DNA from: Nocardioidaceae bacterium UBA4001
GTDB lineage: Bacteria; Actinomycetota; Actinomycetes; Propionibacteriales; Nocardioidaceae
Direction of reading: 5' to 3'
Assembly: GCA_002384855.1 (NCBI GenBank)
Contig: DGBP01000074.1
Coordinates: forward strand, 75,365-139,364
Length of the DNA stretch: 64,000 nucleotides
In this document: one piece after another, positions 8,089-16,571 of the stretch
Layout of the letters: every line of letters starts with the position of its first letter
How positions within the stretch are numbered: the first letter of the stretch is position 1
Position numbers and translations under genes: made by a program
Notes under the pieces: generated by a model
Told to the model about the DNA's origin: nothing
The model's database searches: none
What the model saw: the letters and a program-made list of their open reading frames with translations, nothing else

Positions 8089-9129
8089 ATGGACCCCCAC
8101 GTTCCCGCGCGCAACCGGCTCGGCCGGCTCCACGACCGGCTGGTGCAGGGCACCGCCTCGGTCACGGCCGGCGGCCTGATGATGGTCGGTCTACCTCTCG
8201 CACTCGACTACGTGATCCGCCCGGGCGACACGCTCTCGGGGATCGCCTCCCGGCACGGCACCTCGGTCGACCGCGTCGTGAAGGCCAACGACCTGCACCG
8301 GTCGGGCGACCGGATAATCGCAGGACAGACGTTGCGCGTCCCCGACTCCCGTTCGGCCCGCAAGCCAAGCGCCCGTCGGGTCAGCCCCGACGCGCGCCGG
8401 ATCGTCCGCTACACGGTGCGTCCCGGCGACACCCCCAGCGCCCTCGCGGTGCGGTTCCACGCCTGGACCGCCGAGCTGGTCGACCGCAACGGGTCGGTGC
8501 TCCGCGTGGGCGAGAGGATCGAGATCCCCGTCGTGGTCGCGGCCGCAGCCAAGGCGAGGGCCCAAGGCAACAACAAGGCACCGAGCAGGACCCGGACCAC
8601 GGCGTCCGACAAGCCCGCGCAGCGCGCGAAGGCCCCCACGGCCGAGCACCGCAAGCCCGCCCGGCACCACACGTCGAAGAAGGCGACCCGCCCCGCGCCG
8701 CGGCGTACCTCCCACGCCGACCCCTCCCGCGCCACGGTGCGACAGGTGATCACGCGTACGGCCCGGCGCAACGGCGTCGACCACAACCTCGCGCTGGCGG
8801 TGTCCTGGCAGGAGGCCGGCTGGCAGATGCACCACACCTCCTCGGCGGGGGCGATCGGCGCCATGCAGGTGATGCCGGCGACGGGCAAGTGGATGTCCGA
8901 CGTGCTCGGGCAGCCGCTGCGCCTGCGCGACCTGCAGGACAACGTCACCGCAGGTGTGGCCCTCCTCAACATCCTGCAGAGCCAGGCCCGCACCCGGATC
9001 GCGGTCGCCGGCTACTACCAAGGGCTTGCCGGGGTCCGAAAGCACGGGATGTACCGCGACACCAAGAGGTACGTCGCCAACGTGATGGCGCTCAAGAACC
9101 GCTTCGACCGGGGCCGCTACCCCGCCTGA
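8089..9129 (+). CDS. LysM and lytic-transglycosylase-domain cell wall hydrolase
   Basis: A 346-residue secreted or membrane-anchored protein. A hydrophobic segment (about residues 24-39) is followed by two LysM modules starting YVIRPGDTLSGIA and YTVRPGDTPSALA. A long basic, Lys/Ala/Arg-rich linker comes next, then a C-terminal SLT domain with SWQEAGWQMHHTSSAGAIGAMQVMPAT; the Glu of QEAGW is the predicted catalytic acid. It should bind peptidoglycan and cleave the glycan strand. ATG 8089 is preferred because earlier in-frame codons lie within the non-coding divergent region. It sits between Rv2175c and pknL, suggesting an envelope role under kinase control. Confidence 0.88.
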   Translation: MDPHVPARNRLGRLHDRLVQGTASVTAGGLMMVGLPLALDYVIRPGDTLSGIASRHGTSVDRVVKANDLHRSGDRIIAGQTLRVPDSRSARKPSARRVSPDARRIVRYTVRPGDTPSALAVRFHAWTAELVDRNGSVLRVGERIEIPVVVAAAAKARAQGNNKAPSRTRTTASDKPAQRAKAPTAEHRKPARHHTSKKATRPAPRRTSHADPSRATVRQVITRTARRNGVDHNLALAVSWQEAGWQMHHTSSAGAIGAMQVMPATGKWMSDVLGQPLRLRDLQDNVTAGVALLNILQSQARTRIAVAGYYQGLAGVRKHGMYRDTKRYVANVMALKNRFDRGRYPA

Positions 9130-9255
9130 AGACCTCGCCCGGCCGCTCCCTGAGCGAGCCCGGACCCGGCCCGACCCGGCCCGGACGCCACCGGCGGGTG
9201 TGTCCCCCGCCACGCCCGGGCAGGTCGGGTCGGCGGCAACCCACCAGGGCATCCG

Positions 9256-9261
9256 TAAAAT
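9256..9261 (+). promoter_or_regulatory. Possible -10 element (TAAAAT) of the pknL-like gene
   Basis: TAAAAT lies about 52 nt before GTG 9313, in an otherwise very GC-rich gap. No clear -35 was identified. Confidence 0.25.
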
Positions 9262-9312
9262 CCGAGGAACGAGCCGGCGACTTCCCCTGCCGGCCGACGG
9301 TCGGAAGGACTC

Positions 9313-11364
9313 GTGGTGGACAGGAACGGGCCGGACCCGATGATCGGGCGTGTGCTCGACCGTCGCTACCGTGTCGGCCCGCGCATCGCCCGCGGTGGCA
9401 TGGCGACGGTCTACGAGGCGACCGACCTGCGCCTGGACCGCGTGTGCGCCCTGAAGATCATGCACACCGGGCTCGGCGACGACGACGACTTCGCCGCCCG
9501 CTTCGTGCGCGAGGCCCGCTCCGCGGCGAAGCTGTCGCACCCCCACGTGGTCGCGGTCTTCGACCAGGGCGACGACGACGGCACACTGTTCCTGGCGATG
9601 GAGTACATCCCCGGCCACACCCTGCGCGACCTGATCCGCAAGGAGGCGCCGATGCCTCCCCGCAAGGCGCTCACGCTGGTCGAGCCCGTGCTCTCCGCGC
9701 TCGCCGCCGCCCACCAGGCGGGGATGATCCACCGCGACGTGAAGCCCGAGAACGTCCTGCTCGCCGACGACGGCCGGATCAAGGTCGCCGACTTCGGCCT
9801 CGCGCGGGCGGTCAGCGCCGAGACCCAGCACACCGCGACCGGCGGGGTCCTCATCGGCACCGTCTCCTACCTCTCCCCCGAGCTCGTCGTCGACGGCCGT
9901 GCCGACGCGCGGTCGGACGTGTACGCCGCCGGCGTGATCCTCTACGAGATGCTCACCGGCCGGAAGCCGCACGAGGGTGAGTCGCCGATCCAGGTCGCCT
10001 ACAAGCACGTCCACGAGGACGTCCCGCCGCCCAGTGAGCTGGTGCCCGGGCTCCCGCCGTACGTCGACGCGCTGGTCGCCCGGGCGACGGCGCGGGACCG
10101 TTCGCTCCGACCCGCCGACGCGCAGGTCATGCTCCAGCAGGTCCGACGGGTCCGCGGCGCGCTCGACCAGGGCGTGGCAGACGATCCCGAGCTCACCGAG
10201 GACCTCACCCCCACGCGCCACACCGACCCGGCGGACAGCATCGACTACATCCGCGAGGAGGCGCCCACGATCGTCCCGGCTGCTGCCGCCGCGACCGTCG
10301 TCGCCGCCCGTCACGGTGCGTCCCACGGCGACGCGTCCGACGCCGACCTCGACTGGGAGGGCACCAGTGTGCTGGGCGGACGCGGCCGGGTGCTGCCCGC
10401 CGACCGCCCGAGCGCGTCACGCGGCCCCTCCTCCCCGGACAGCGACGGGCCGCCGTCCCCGTCCCCCGGTCGTCCGGCCCGGCGACGCCGCGGCCCCCTG
10501 CTGCTCGCGCTCGTGCTGGTGCTCGCCACGGTCGTCGGGGTCACCGGCTGGTACTACGGCATGGGTCGCTACACGACCACGCCGGGCGTGATCAACCTCA
10601 GCGCCGCACAGGCCGAGGAGAAGATCGAGGCTGCCGGGCTCGGCTTCGAGGTCGGCGAGCGCGCGTTCTCCGAGACCGTCACCGCCGGGTCCGTGATCAG
10701 CACCGACCCGGCGGCCGGCACGAACATCCTCAAGGACGGCACGGTTGTCGTCACCCTCTCCCGGGGCCCGGAGCGCTACGAGGTCCCCGTGCTCCGCGGC
10801 ATGACGCTCGAGGAGGCCGAGCGTGCCCTCGGCGAGAGCTCCCTCGCCGTCGGCGGCGTCACCGAGCGGTTCCACGAGAGGGTCGCTGAGGGCGTCGTAC
10901 TCTCCTCCGATCCCCGCACCGGGCGCGAGCTCAAGCGTGGCGCCGCCGTCGACCTGGTGGTGAGCAAGGGTCGTCGGCCGATCAGGGTGCCCGACCTGAC
11001 GGGCAGACCCGTCGAGTCCGCCGAGGAGCAGCTGCGCGAGCTCGGCTTCGAGGTCACCGTGACCAGCGAGAACCACGACTCCGTCCCCGAGGGCGACGTG
11101 ATCTCGCAGTCGCCGAGCTCGGGTCGTCTGTTCCGCGGCGAGCCCGTCGAGCTGGTCGCCTCCAAGGGACCGGTGATGGTCGAGGTGCCCAAGGTGCAGG
11201 GCGTCGGCATCGCCGAGGCCACCCAGCGGCTGGAGGACGCCGGTCTCGTCGTGGAGACCGAGCGCAGCGAGGTGTACGTCGGCCTCGAGTTCGTCGTGAA
11301 GTCCGACCCGGGCGAGGGGTCGATGGTCCCGGCCGGCAGCACGGTCACGCTCTTCCTCGTCTGA
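9313..11364 (+). CDS. pknL: PASTA-domain Ser/Thr protein kinase, PknL-like
   Basis: A 683-residue receptor kinase. The kinase domain (about residues 18-275) has ARGGMATVY, the catalytic Lys48 in VCALK, HRDVKPENVLL and VADFGLARA. An acidic/Pro-rich linker leads to one transmembrane helix (about 395-415) and four extracellular PASTA repeats to the C-terminus. PASTA domains sense muropeptides or lipid II. Context (Rv2175c homologue, DAHP synthase, idsA) identifies it as PknL rather than PknB. The M. tuberculosis PknL as I recall it lacks PASTA repeats, whereas corynebacterial PknL has them. GGAAGGAC precedes GTG 9313; GTG 9316 is an alternative. Confidence 0.9.
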   Translation: MVDRNGPDPMIGRVLDRRYRVGPRIARGGMATVYEATDLRLDRVCALKIMHTGLGDDDDFAARFVREARSAAKLSHPHVVAVFDQGDDDGTLFLAMEYIPGHTLRDLIRKEAPMPPRKALTLVEPVLSALAAAHQAGMIHRDVKPENVLLADDGRIKVADFGLARAVSAETQHTATGGVLIGTVSYLSPELVVDGRADARSDVYAAGVILYEMLTGRKPHEGESPIQVAYKHVHEDVPPPSELVPGLPPYVDALVARATARDRSLRPADAQVMLQQVRRVRGALDQGVADDPELTEDLTPTRHTDPADSIDYIREEAPTIVPAAAAATVVAARHGASHGDASDADLDWEGTSVLGGRGRVLPADRPSASRGPSSPDSDGPPSPSPGRPARRRRGPLLLALVLVLATVVGVTGWYYGMGRYTTTPGVINLSAAQAEEKIEAAGLGFEVGERAFSETVTAGSVISTDPAAGTNILKDGTVVVTLSRGPERYEVPVLRGMTLEEAERALGESSLAVGGVTERFHERVAEGVVLSSDPRTGRELKRGAAVDLVVSKGRRPIRVPDLTGRPVESAEEQLRELGFEVTVTSENHDSVPEGDVISQSPSSGRLFRGEPVELVASKGPVMVEVPKVQGVGIAEATQRLEDAGLVVETERSEVYVGLEFVVKSDPGEGSMVPAGSTVTLFLV

Positions 11365-11410
11365 GACGTCTCCCGGACCCGCCCGACAAAGCCCCTGTGT
11401 CTTCCAGGTC

Positions 11411-11743
11411 GTGACTTGCATGACCCCATCTGGTCAGGGACCCCCCCGGTCGCGCCACGCGCCCTCCCGGTCTCAGGAGGAAGGTGGGCCTGGTGAAGAG
11501 CCCGAGGTCCACCTCGTGGCCGAAGCCACGTGCATCAACGGCGGCGGACACAACCCACGCGCGGTGAACAAGGACAGCTTCAACGCCGCGGGCGACTTCC
11601 CGGTGCAGAACGGCAAGGCGTTGTTCGACCTCAGCCTCACCGCGACGTTCCAGCCGAACTGCTCGTCGCCGATGACCGTCGTGGGGACCCATGTCACGGT
11701 CACCGACACCGAGCACGGCATCTCTGCGCCGTTCACTCCGTAG
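11411..11743 (+). CDS. Small hypothetical protein, N-terminus uncertain
   Basis: The last 75 or so codons read as a plausible small extracytoplasmic domain with two cysteines (ATCINGGGHNP and NCSSPMTVV) and beta-strand-like segments (KALFDLSLTATFQP, VTVTDTEHGIS). The first 35 codons look non-coding. A good Shine-Dalgarno (AGGAGGAAGG, about 11475-11484) points instead to GTG 11484 or 11493, but those starts are in another frame that stops early. No signal peptide is visible in the coding frame. The gene may be a decayed secreted protein with a lost or frameshifted 5' end. I do not recognise a named family. Confidence 0.45.
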   Translation: MTCMTPSGQGPPRSRHAPSRSQEEGGPGEEPEVHLVAEATCINGGGHNPRAVNKDSFNAAGDFPVQNGKALFDLSLTATFQPNCSSPMTVVGTHVTVTDTEHGISAPFTP

Positions 11744-11871
11744 CCACGACACGCGCCGTACGAACCAGGACCGACCCGGCACTCCGGGCCGGTCCTCCGC
11801 ATCTCGGCCGGGGGGCCGCCGGCCGCCTCTGGCGGGTCTCGACCCCTGCGAGCTGCGGCGCCATCGGGTCG

Positions 11872-11877
11872 TAGGCT
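11872..11877 (+). promoter_or_regulatory. -10 element (TAGGCT) of nfo
   Basis: TAGGCT lies 7 nt before ATG 11885, the leaderless arrangement. Confidence 0.5.
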
Positions 11878-11884
11878 TTCGGCC

Positions 11885-12811
11885 ATGCCCACCGCACCCA
11901 CCTACGACTCCCCTGCCCTGAGGAACCCGATCGGGACCCACCTCAAGGTCGGCAAGGGCCTGGTCGCGGGGGCGTTCACCGAGGCCCGGCGCATCGGTGC
12001 GGAGACCCTCCAGGTGTTCGCCGGCAACCCGCGGGGCTGGGCGAGCTCCCCCGGGCGACCCGAGGTCGACGCCGCCTTCCGCGAGGCCTGCGCCGAGGCG
12101 GGGACGCGGGTGTTCATCCACGCCCCCTACCTGGTCAACCTCGGCAGCCCGACCGCCGCGACCTACGAGCGGTCCGTCGCATCGGTGGCGCACAACCTCA
12201 GGCGGGCGGTCGACATCGGCGCCGAGGGGGTCGTCGTGCACACCGGTTCCTGCGTCACCGACGGCAGCACCGAGACCGCGCTGCGCCAGGTCCGCGAAGG
12301 GCTGCTGCCGATCCTCGAGACGCTCGGCACCGAGGACGACGACCTGCCGTGGCTGCTGCTCGAGCCGACCGCCGGCCAGGGCCAGTCGCTGTGCGCGGGC
12401 GTCGACGACCTCGAGGCGTACCTCGCCGCCGTCGACCTCCACCCGAAGGCCGGCATCTGCCTCGACACCTGCCACGTGTTCGCCGCCGGGGAGCCCCTCG
12501 ACGAGCCCGGCGGTACGACCCGGACCGTCGACCGGGTCGTGGAGATCGGCGGTCCCAGGCGTCTCCGGCTGATCCACGCCAACGACTCGATGGACGTCCG
12601 AGGCGCGTTCAAGGACCGTCACCAGAAGATCGGCCAGGGGCACATCGGGCTCGGCGCCTTCGAGGAGCTCTTCGCCCACCCCGCGACCGCCGGTGTCCCG
12701 TTCGTGCTCGAGACCCCCGGCTCCCGCGACGTCGACGACCCCGACATCGGCCTGCTGAAGAAGATCCGCGCGGTCGCCGTACCCTCGCCCGACGGGCCCG
12801 GCCCGACGTGA
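11885..12811 (+). CDS. nfo: Endonuclease IV (AP endonuclease)
   Basis: A 308-residue TIM-barrel DNA repair enzyme that cuts 5' to abasic sites and trims blocked 3' ends. The metal-ligand motifs appear in order: VFIHAPYLVNL, VVVHTGS, LLLEPTAGQG, ICLDTCHVFAAG, LIHANDS, KDRHQKIGQGHIGLG and VLETPG, covering the expected His, Glu and Asp zinc ligands. Length is normal for the family (about 280-310). It starts at a leaderless-type ATG and its stop codon overlaps the GTG of the following transporter gene in GTGA, so the two are translationally coupled. Confidence 0.93.
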   Translation: MPTAPTYDSPALRNPIGTHLKVGKGLVAGAFTEARRIGAETLQVFAGNPRGWASSPGRPEVDAAFREACAEAGTRVFIHAPYLVNLGSPTAATYERSVASVAHNLRRAVDIGAEGVVVHTGSCVTDGSTETALRQVREGLLPILETLGTEDDDLPWLLLEPTAGQGQSLCAGVDDLEAYLAAVDLHPKAGICLDTCHVFAAGEPLDEPGGTTRTVDRVVEIGGPRRLRLIHANDSMDVRGAFKDRHQKIGQGHIGLGAFEELFAHPATAGVPFVLETPGSRDVDDPDIGLLKKIRAVAVPSPDGPGPT

Positions 12812-13701
12812 CCAGCGAGCGCCGCCTCAGCATCCTCGCGACGCTCGCCCTGCTCGCGATGACGGCGACCTGGGGGTCGACGTTCTACCTGATCAAGGAC
12901 CTGCTCGACCGGGTCCCGGTCCTCGACTTCCTCGCGGTGCGGTTCGCCATCGCGTCGGTCGCGCTCCTCCTGCTCGCCCCCAAGGCCCTCGGCAGGCTGC
13001 CGGCGACGGCGCGCAAGAACGCCGTGGTGCTCGGACTGTTGTACGGCGTCGCGCAGATCCTCCAGACCGCGGGGCTCGCGCACACGCCGGCGAGCGTCTC
13101 GGGGTTCATCACCGGCATGTACGTCGTGTGCACCCCGCTCTTCGCCGCGCTCATCCTCCGCACCCGGATCACCCCGATGACGTGGGGCGCGGTCGCCCTC
13201 GCCACCGCCGGCCTCGGGGTGCTGACCCTGAACGGCTTCAGCATCGGGTACGGCGAGGCGATCACGCTCGTCGCGGCGATCCTCTACGCCCTGCACATCG
13301 TCGGGCTCGGCGCCTGGGCCGGGGCCCGCGACGCGATGGGGATGACGATCGTCCAGCTGATCGTGATCACGATCGTGTGCTTCGTCGCGACCGTCCCGGA
13401 CGGGATCGTGCTGCCGCAGACGAGCCAGGACTGGATCGCGGTGGTCTACATGGCGGTCGTCGCCGGCGCGCTCGCCCTGGCCGGACAGACGTGGGCGCAG
13501 GCACACCTGCCCCCGACCAGGGCGGCGATCATCATGAGCATGGAACCAGTGTTCGCGGCGTTCTTCGCGGTGCTGCTCGGTGGCGAGTCGGTCACCGGGC
13601 GGATGGCTGTCGGCGGCTCGATGGTGCTCGCCGCGATGCTGATCGTCGAGCTCATCCCCCGTCGCAAGATCGAGGCCGAGGTCCCCCACATCGCCGTCTG
13701 A
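12808..13701 (+). CDS. EamA/DMT-family transporter
   Basis: A 297-residue membrane protein with ten hydrophobic helices in two EamA repeats. TWGSTFYLIKDLL opens the first repeat and SMEPVFAAFFAVLLGGE is the conserved end of the second. The family exports or imports small metabolites, and the substrate is not predictable. The start is GTG 12808, overlapping the nfo stop codon by 4 nt; the reading frame extends further upstream but only as antisense-like sequence within nfo. Coupling to a DNA repair gene is probably incidental. Confidence 0.88.
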   Translation: MTSERRLSILATLALLAMTATWGSTFYLIKDLLDRVPVLDFLAVRFAIASVALLLLAPKALGRLPATARKNAVVLGLLYGVAQILQTAGLAHTPASVSGFITGMYVVCTPLFAALILRTRITPMTWGAVALATAGLGVLTLNGFSIGYGEAITLVAAILYALHIVGLGAWAGARDAMGMTIVQLIVITIVCFVATVPDGIVLPQTSQDWIAVVYMAVVAGALALAGQTWAQAHLPPTRAAIIMSMEPVFAAFFAVLLGGESVTGRMAVGGSMVLAAMLIVELIPRRKIEAEVPHIAV

Positions 13702-13788
13702 CCGCGGACCCGGCGCCTGTGCAGCCCAGACCCGCCGGGTCGGCGGTCCGCATGCCGGGACCGCCGTCCACGTCTCAGGACGCGCGGC

Positions 13789-13794
13789 TAGCCT
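13789..13794 (+). promoter_or_regulatory. -10 element (TAGCCT) of the aroF leader
   Basis: TAGCCT lies 7 nt before GTG 13802, so the leader transcript should begin at that GTG. Confidence 0.5.
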
Positions 13795-13801
13795 TCATGT
13801 C

Positions 13802-13867
13802 GTGATCGGTACCGCGACCTATCTCCACGACTACCTGCCCGGGGCATCCGAGCAGGCGGTCCGCTAG
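13802..13867 (+). CDS. Putative leaderless leader peptide of the DAHP synthase gene
   Basis: A 21-codon ORF (VIGTATYLHDYLPGASEQAVR, read in two parts: VIGTATYLHDY then LPGASEQAVR). Its GTG sits 7 nt after a TAGCCT hexamer and about 100 nt before the DAHP synthase start. It has two Tyr codons four residues apart (positions 7 and 11). Downstream is a strong hairpin, and bases around the first Tyr codon (GACCTA) can pair with TAGGTC at the stop codon. This matches the layout of a transcription attenuator sensing tyrosine. The peptide is too short for homology, so the call rests on position and structure only. Confidence 0.45.
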   Translation: MIGTATYLHDYLPGASEQAVR

Positions 13868-13889
13868 GTCACGCCCGCTCTCGACATCC

Positions 13890-13917
13890 AACGCCCCTGG
13901 CCTTCCGCAGGGGCGTT
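13890..13917 (+). terminator. Attenuator-type hairpin before the type I DAHP synthase gene
   Basis: Perfect 9-bp stem AACGCCCCT/AGGGGCGTT with a 10-nt loop, followed by CGACGTTTGT. The T-tract is weak. Its location between the leader ORF and aroF favours an attenuator over a terminator of the previous gene. Confidence 0.55.
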
Positions 13918-13970
13918 CGACGTTTGTCGGGACCGCGGGAGGCCGACCACCGAACCGAGAAGAGGAACCC

Positions 13971-15014
13971 ATGGTCGTCGTCATGTCCCCCGAGGCCACC
14001 GACGCGGAGATCGCCCACGTCGTCGAACGTGTCGAGAGCGTCGGCGGCGAGGCGTTCGTCAGCAAGGGGGTGGTCCGGACGATCATCGGCCTCGTCGGTG
14101 ACATCGACTCCTTCCACGGCCTGAACCTCCGCAGCCTGCCGGGCGTGGCCGACGTCCACCGGATCTCCGACCCGTACAAGCTCGTCAGCCGCCAGCACCA
14201 TCCGGACCGCTCGACGGTGTGGGTGGGCGGCCGGACGAAGGTGCCGATCGGGCCGGACACGTTCACGTTCATCGCCGGCCCCTGCGCCGTGGAGTCTGCC
14301 CAGCAGACCCTCGAGGCGGCCGAGATGGCCCGGGCGGCCGGTGCGACGGTGCTGCGCGGGGGCGCGTTCAAGCCCCGGACGTCGCCGTACGCCTTCCAGG
14401 GACTCGGCCTGAAGGGCCTCGAGATCCTGGCCTCGGTCAGCGAGAGCACCGGCATGCCCGTGGTCACCGAGGTCGTGGACGCCCGCGACGTGACGGTGGT
14501 CGCCGAGCACGCCGACATGCTCCAGGTGGGAACCCGCAACATGGCCAACTTCGGCCTGCTCCAGGCGGTCGGCGAGGTCGGGAAGCCGGTCCTCCTCAAG
14601 CGCGGGATGACCGCGACCATCGAGGAGTGGCTGATGGCGGCGGAGTACATCGCCCAGCGCGGCAACCTCGACGTGGTGCTGTGCGAGCGTGGCATCCGGA
14701 CCTTCGAGGAGTCGACGCGCAACACCCTCGACATCTCCGCCGTCCCGGTCGTCCAGGCGACGAGCCACCTGCCCATCATCGTCGACCCCTCCCACGCCGG
14801 CGGTCGACGCGACCTGGTCGTCCCCCTCTCGCGGGCGGCCGTGGCGGTCGGCGCCGACGGGGTGATCGTCGACGTGCACCCCGACCCCGAGAACGCGTTG
14901 TGCGACGGCCCACAGGCGGTCCTCGGCAACGACCTGCGCGCTCTCGCCCAGTCGGTGCGCCAGCTGCCGCCGGTGGTGGGCCGGGTCGCGGCCGCGGAGC
15001 GTGTACGACGCTGA
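13971..15014 (+). CDS. aroF: 3-deoxy-7-phosphoheptulonate synthase, type I beta
   Basis: A 347-residue DAHP synthase catalysing the first shikimate-pathway step from phosphoenolpyruvate and erythrose 4-phosphate. An N-terminal ferredoxin-like regulatory domain (residues about 1-75) precedes the barrel, the arrangement known from the Thermotoga enzyme, where tyrosine and phenylalanine inhibit. Barrel motifs include FIAGPCAVES, LRGGAFKPRTSPYAF, GTRNMANFGLL, CERGIRTFE and DPSHAGGRRDLV, supplying Cys, His, Glu and Asp metal ligands. AGAGGA lies 6-7 nt before ATG 13971. It is preceded by the putative attenuator. A second, unrelated DAHP synthase lies 2.6 kb downstream. Confidence 0.92.
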   Translation: MVVVMSPEATDAEIAHVVERVESVGGEAFVSKGVVRTIIGLVGDIDSFHGLNLRSLPGVADVHRISDPYKLVSRQHHPDRSTVWVGGRTKVPIGPDTFTFIAGPCAVESAQQTLEAAEMARAAGATVLRGGAFKPRTSPYAFQGLGLKGLEILASVSESTGMPVVTEVVDARDVTVVAEHADMLQVGTRNMANFGLLQAVGEVGKPVLLKRGMTATIEEWLMAAEYIAQRGNLDVVLCERGIRTFEESTRNTLDISAVPVVQATSHLPIIVDPSHAGGRRDLVVPLSRAAVAVGADGVIVDVHPDPENALCDGPQAVLGNDLRALAQSVRQLPPVVGRVAAAERVRR

Positions 15015-15133
15015 GCACGACGCCGCACACCCCTCGACAACACCGTCGGGGACGCCCACGATGGGACGAGGAGCATCGCGGCGACATCGTGCCCGCGGGC
15101 TCGTCGACCGGGAGTCCCGAGGGGAGCTGCCAC

Positions 15134-15286
15134 ATGGGTGACATCGGCACCGAGCGGCGGGAGGTCGAGTTCGAGCCGCTGCCGCAGGAACCGGTCGGGG
15201 CACCGGTCCGCGGGCCGGCACCTGGACGGACAAGCCCGGATCGGCCGGACCCGGCACCCCAGCAACCGGCGCCGGCGCGGACCTGA
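15134..15286 (+). CDS. Small Pro/Glu-rich protein
   Basis: A 50-residue ORF with AGGGGAG about 7 nt before ATG 15134. It begins MGDIGTERREVEFEPLP and continues as a low-complexity tail rich in Pro, Ala, Arg and Glu. Short proteins with the same type of start and a Pro-rich tail occur in other actinobacteria as I recall, but no function is known. Support comes from the ribosome binding site, the otherwise empty 306-bp gap and the biased composition. It could be disordered or a partner-binding peptide. Confidence 0.5.
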   Translation: MGDIGTERREVEFEPLPQEPVGAPVRGPAPGRTSPDRPDPAPQQPAPART

Positions 15287-15320
15287 CCACCGAGCCCGAC
15301 ACGGACCTGCCAGCACGGCC

Positions 15321-16037
15321 ATGACCACGCCGACCCGCGAGCCCGACGGCCCCGCCCTCGTCCCCGGCGAGCTGCGCGGCTACCGCCAGTTCGAGCTGCG
15401 CCCCGACGGGCTGTACCCCCTCGTGCAGGCTGGCTCCGGACCCTGGGACGGGCAGCTCGAGCGTGCCCGGTGCGCGACGGGCGGCGACCACGCGGCACCC
15501 GCCGGCGGCTGTCGCTGCGGGCTGTACGCGTGGTACCGACCCGGCGCCGCGACCGTCGCGATCGGACCCGTGAGCGCGGTGGTGGCCGCCCGGGGGCGCT
15601 GCGTGCTCGGCGACCGTGGCTTCCGGGCCGCCGAGGCACGGATCGAGGCGGTGACACTGCCGCTCGCCATGCGCATCTACCCCGGCACCGCTGCCCGGAC
15701 CCGACGGATGCTCGCCGAGCGGTATCCCGACACCCGGGTCTACCCCACCGCGCGACAGATGCTGAGGGACTACCCGCCCCAGGACGTCCGCGAGCTCGGG
15801 ATCGACCCACCCGGTGACAGGAGCCGTGGCTACCGGGTCGCGGTGGTGGCCGTGCTGGTGACGGTCGTGGTGTGCACCGGCGCCCTCGCGGCGATGCCTG
15901 GGTACGCGATCGCCTACGGCTTCGCCGGCTGGTGGCCGCTGCTGGTGCTCTTCACGATCGCGTGGCAGGCCGGGCTGGTCTGGCTCGTCGCCCGGCTCCT
16001 CTCGCTGCAGGGGCCGCCGGTCAAAGGGCCTCCCTGA
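15321..16037 (+). CDS. Hypothetical protein with two C-terminal membrane helices
   Basis: A 238-residue protein not assigned to a named family. Residues 1-165 form a soluble domain with three cysteines at CATGG and CRCGLYAWY, the latter resembling a motif seen in actinobacterial proteins of unknown function. Two hydrophobic helices follow (about 172-192 and 200-228), and the C-terminus is short and basic. ATG 15321 is chosen because the upstream frame is low-complexity. It converges on the next gene with a 12-bp gap. Membrane anchoring of a cytoplasmic domain is the only role that can be inferred. Confidence 0.65.
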   Translation: MTTPTREPDGPALVPGELRGYRQFELRPDGLYPLVQAGSGPWDGQLERARCATGGDHAAPAGGCRCGLYAWYRPGAATVAIGPVSAVVAARGRCVLGDRGFRAAEARIEAVTLPLAMRIYPGTAARTRRMLAERYPDTRVYPTARQMLRDYPPQDVRELGIDPPGDRSRGYRVAVVAVLVTVVVCTGALAAMPGYAIAYGFAGWWPLLVLFTIAWQAGLVWLVARLLSLQGPPVKGPP

Positions 16038-16049
16038 CCACCGAGGACC

Positions 16050-16472
16050 TCAGAGGTGGTCGGGGACGGTGAGGTCGTCGGGATCCTGCCTCAGCGGCAT
16101 GCTCTCGACGGCGGCGCGGGTCACCGCGGAGGTCGTCTTCACCAGCGCACGGCGGCGGCGGTCGGACATCGCCTCCCACGAGCCGGGCTTGCGCTGGTCG
16201 AGGAGCGACCTCGCCGACACCTCCGCCGCGGCGGCGTACTCCTCGTCGCTGAACTGCGGGGTCGCACCCACCGTGGGCCGCTCCGGCAGGGCCTGCAGGG
16301 CGGGTAGCACCATCTCGCCGATGACGGAGCGGCGGTTGTACTTCTCGATCGTCGGCAGCGACTCCCACGCCTCGTCCGTGGCACCGCGGCGCCACGGCAT
16401 CCGGGTCGCGCCGTACGACTTCCTTGCGACGGCATCGACGGCGACGGTCATCTCCCGCTCGGTGAACCTCAT
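16050..16472 (-). CDS. Conserved hypothetical protein
   Basis: A 140-residue, probably soluble, helical protein starting MRFTEREMTVAVDAVARKSY. It contains a Trp-rich stretch (MPWRRGATDEAWESLPT) and a C-terminal acidic end. No signal peptide or membrane helix is visible. ATG 16472 is favoured since the upstream extension is Arg/Pro-rich in the manner of antisense sequence. I do not recognise the family. It lies between a convergent hypothetical gene and the threonine aldolase gene, which is 99 bp upstream of it on the same strand. Confidence 0.65.
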   Translation of the reverse strand: MRFTEREMTVAVDAVARKSYGATRMPWRRGATDEAWESLPTIEKYNRRSVIGEMVLPALQALPERPTVGATPQFSDEEYAAAAEVSARSLLDQRKPGSWEAMSDRRRRALVKTTSAVTRAAVESMPLRQDPDDLTVPDHL

Positions 16473-16571
16473 GGGCCCCGAGTCTGCAGCATGCCCGCGA
16501 CGGTCACCCCGCCAGGTTCTCCTGGGCGGTGATGGCACGGGGGTACCCGTGACCGGCGACGCGAAACCGGC

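Noticed and set aside
8191..10326. 711-codon minus-strand frame opposite the transglycosylase and kinase genes
   Set aside because: Exact antisense of two well-supported genes, His/Asp/Val-rich shadow sequence.
13702..13780. GC-rich stem (GCGGACC...GGTCCGC) after the DMT transporter gene as terminator
   Set aside because: The loop is about 40 nt, competing helices are possible and there is no T-tract, so I did not call it.
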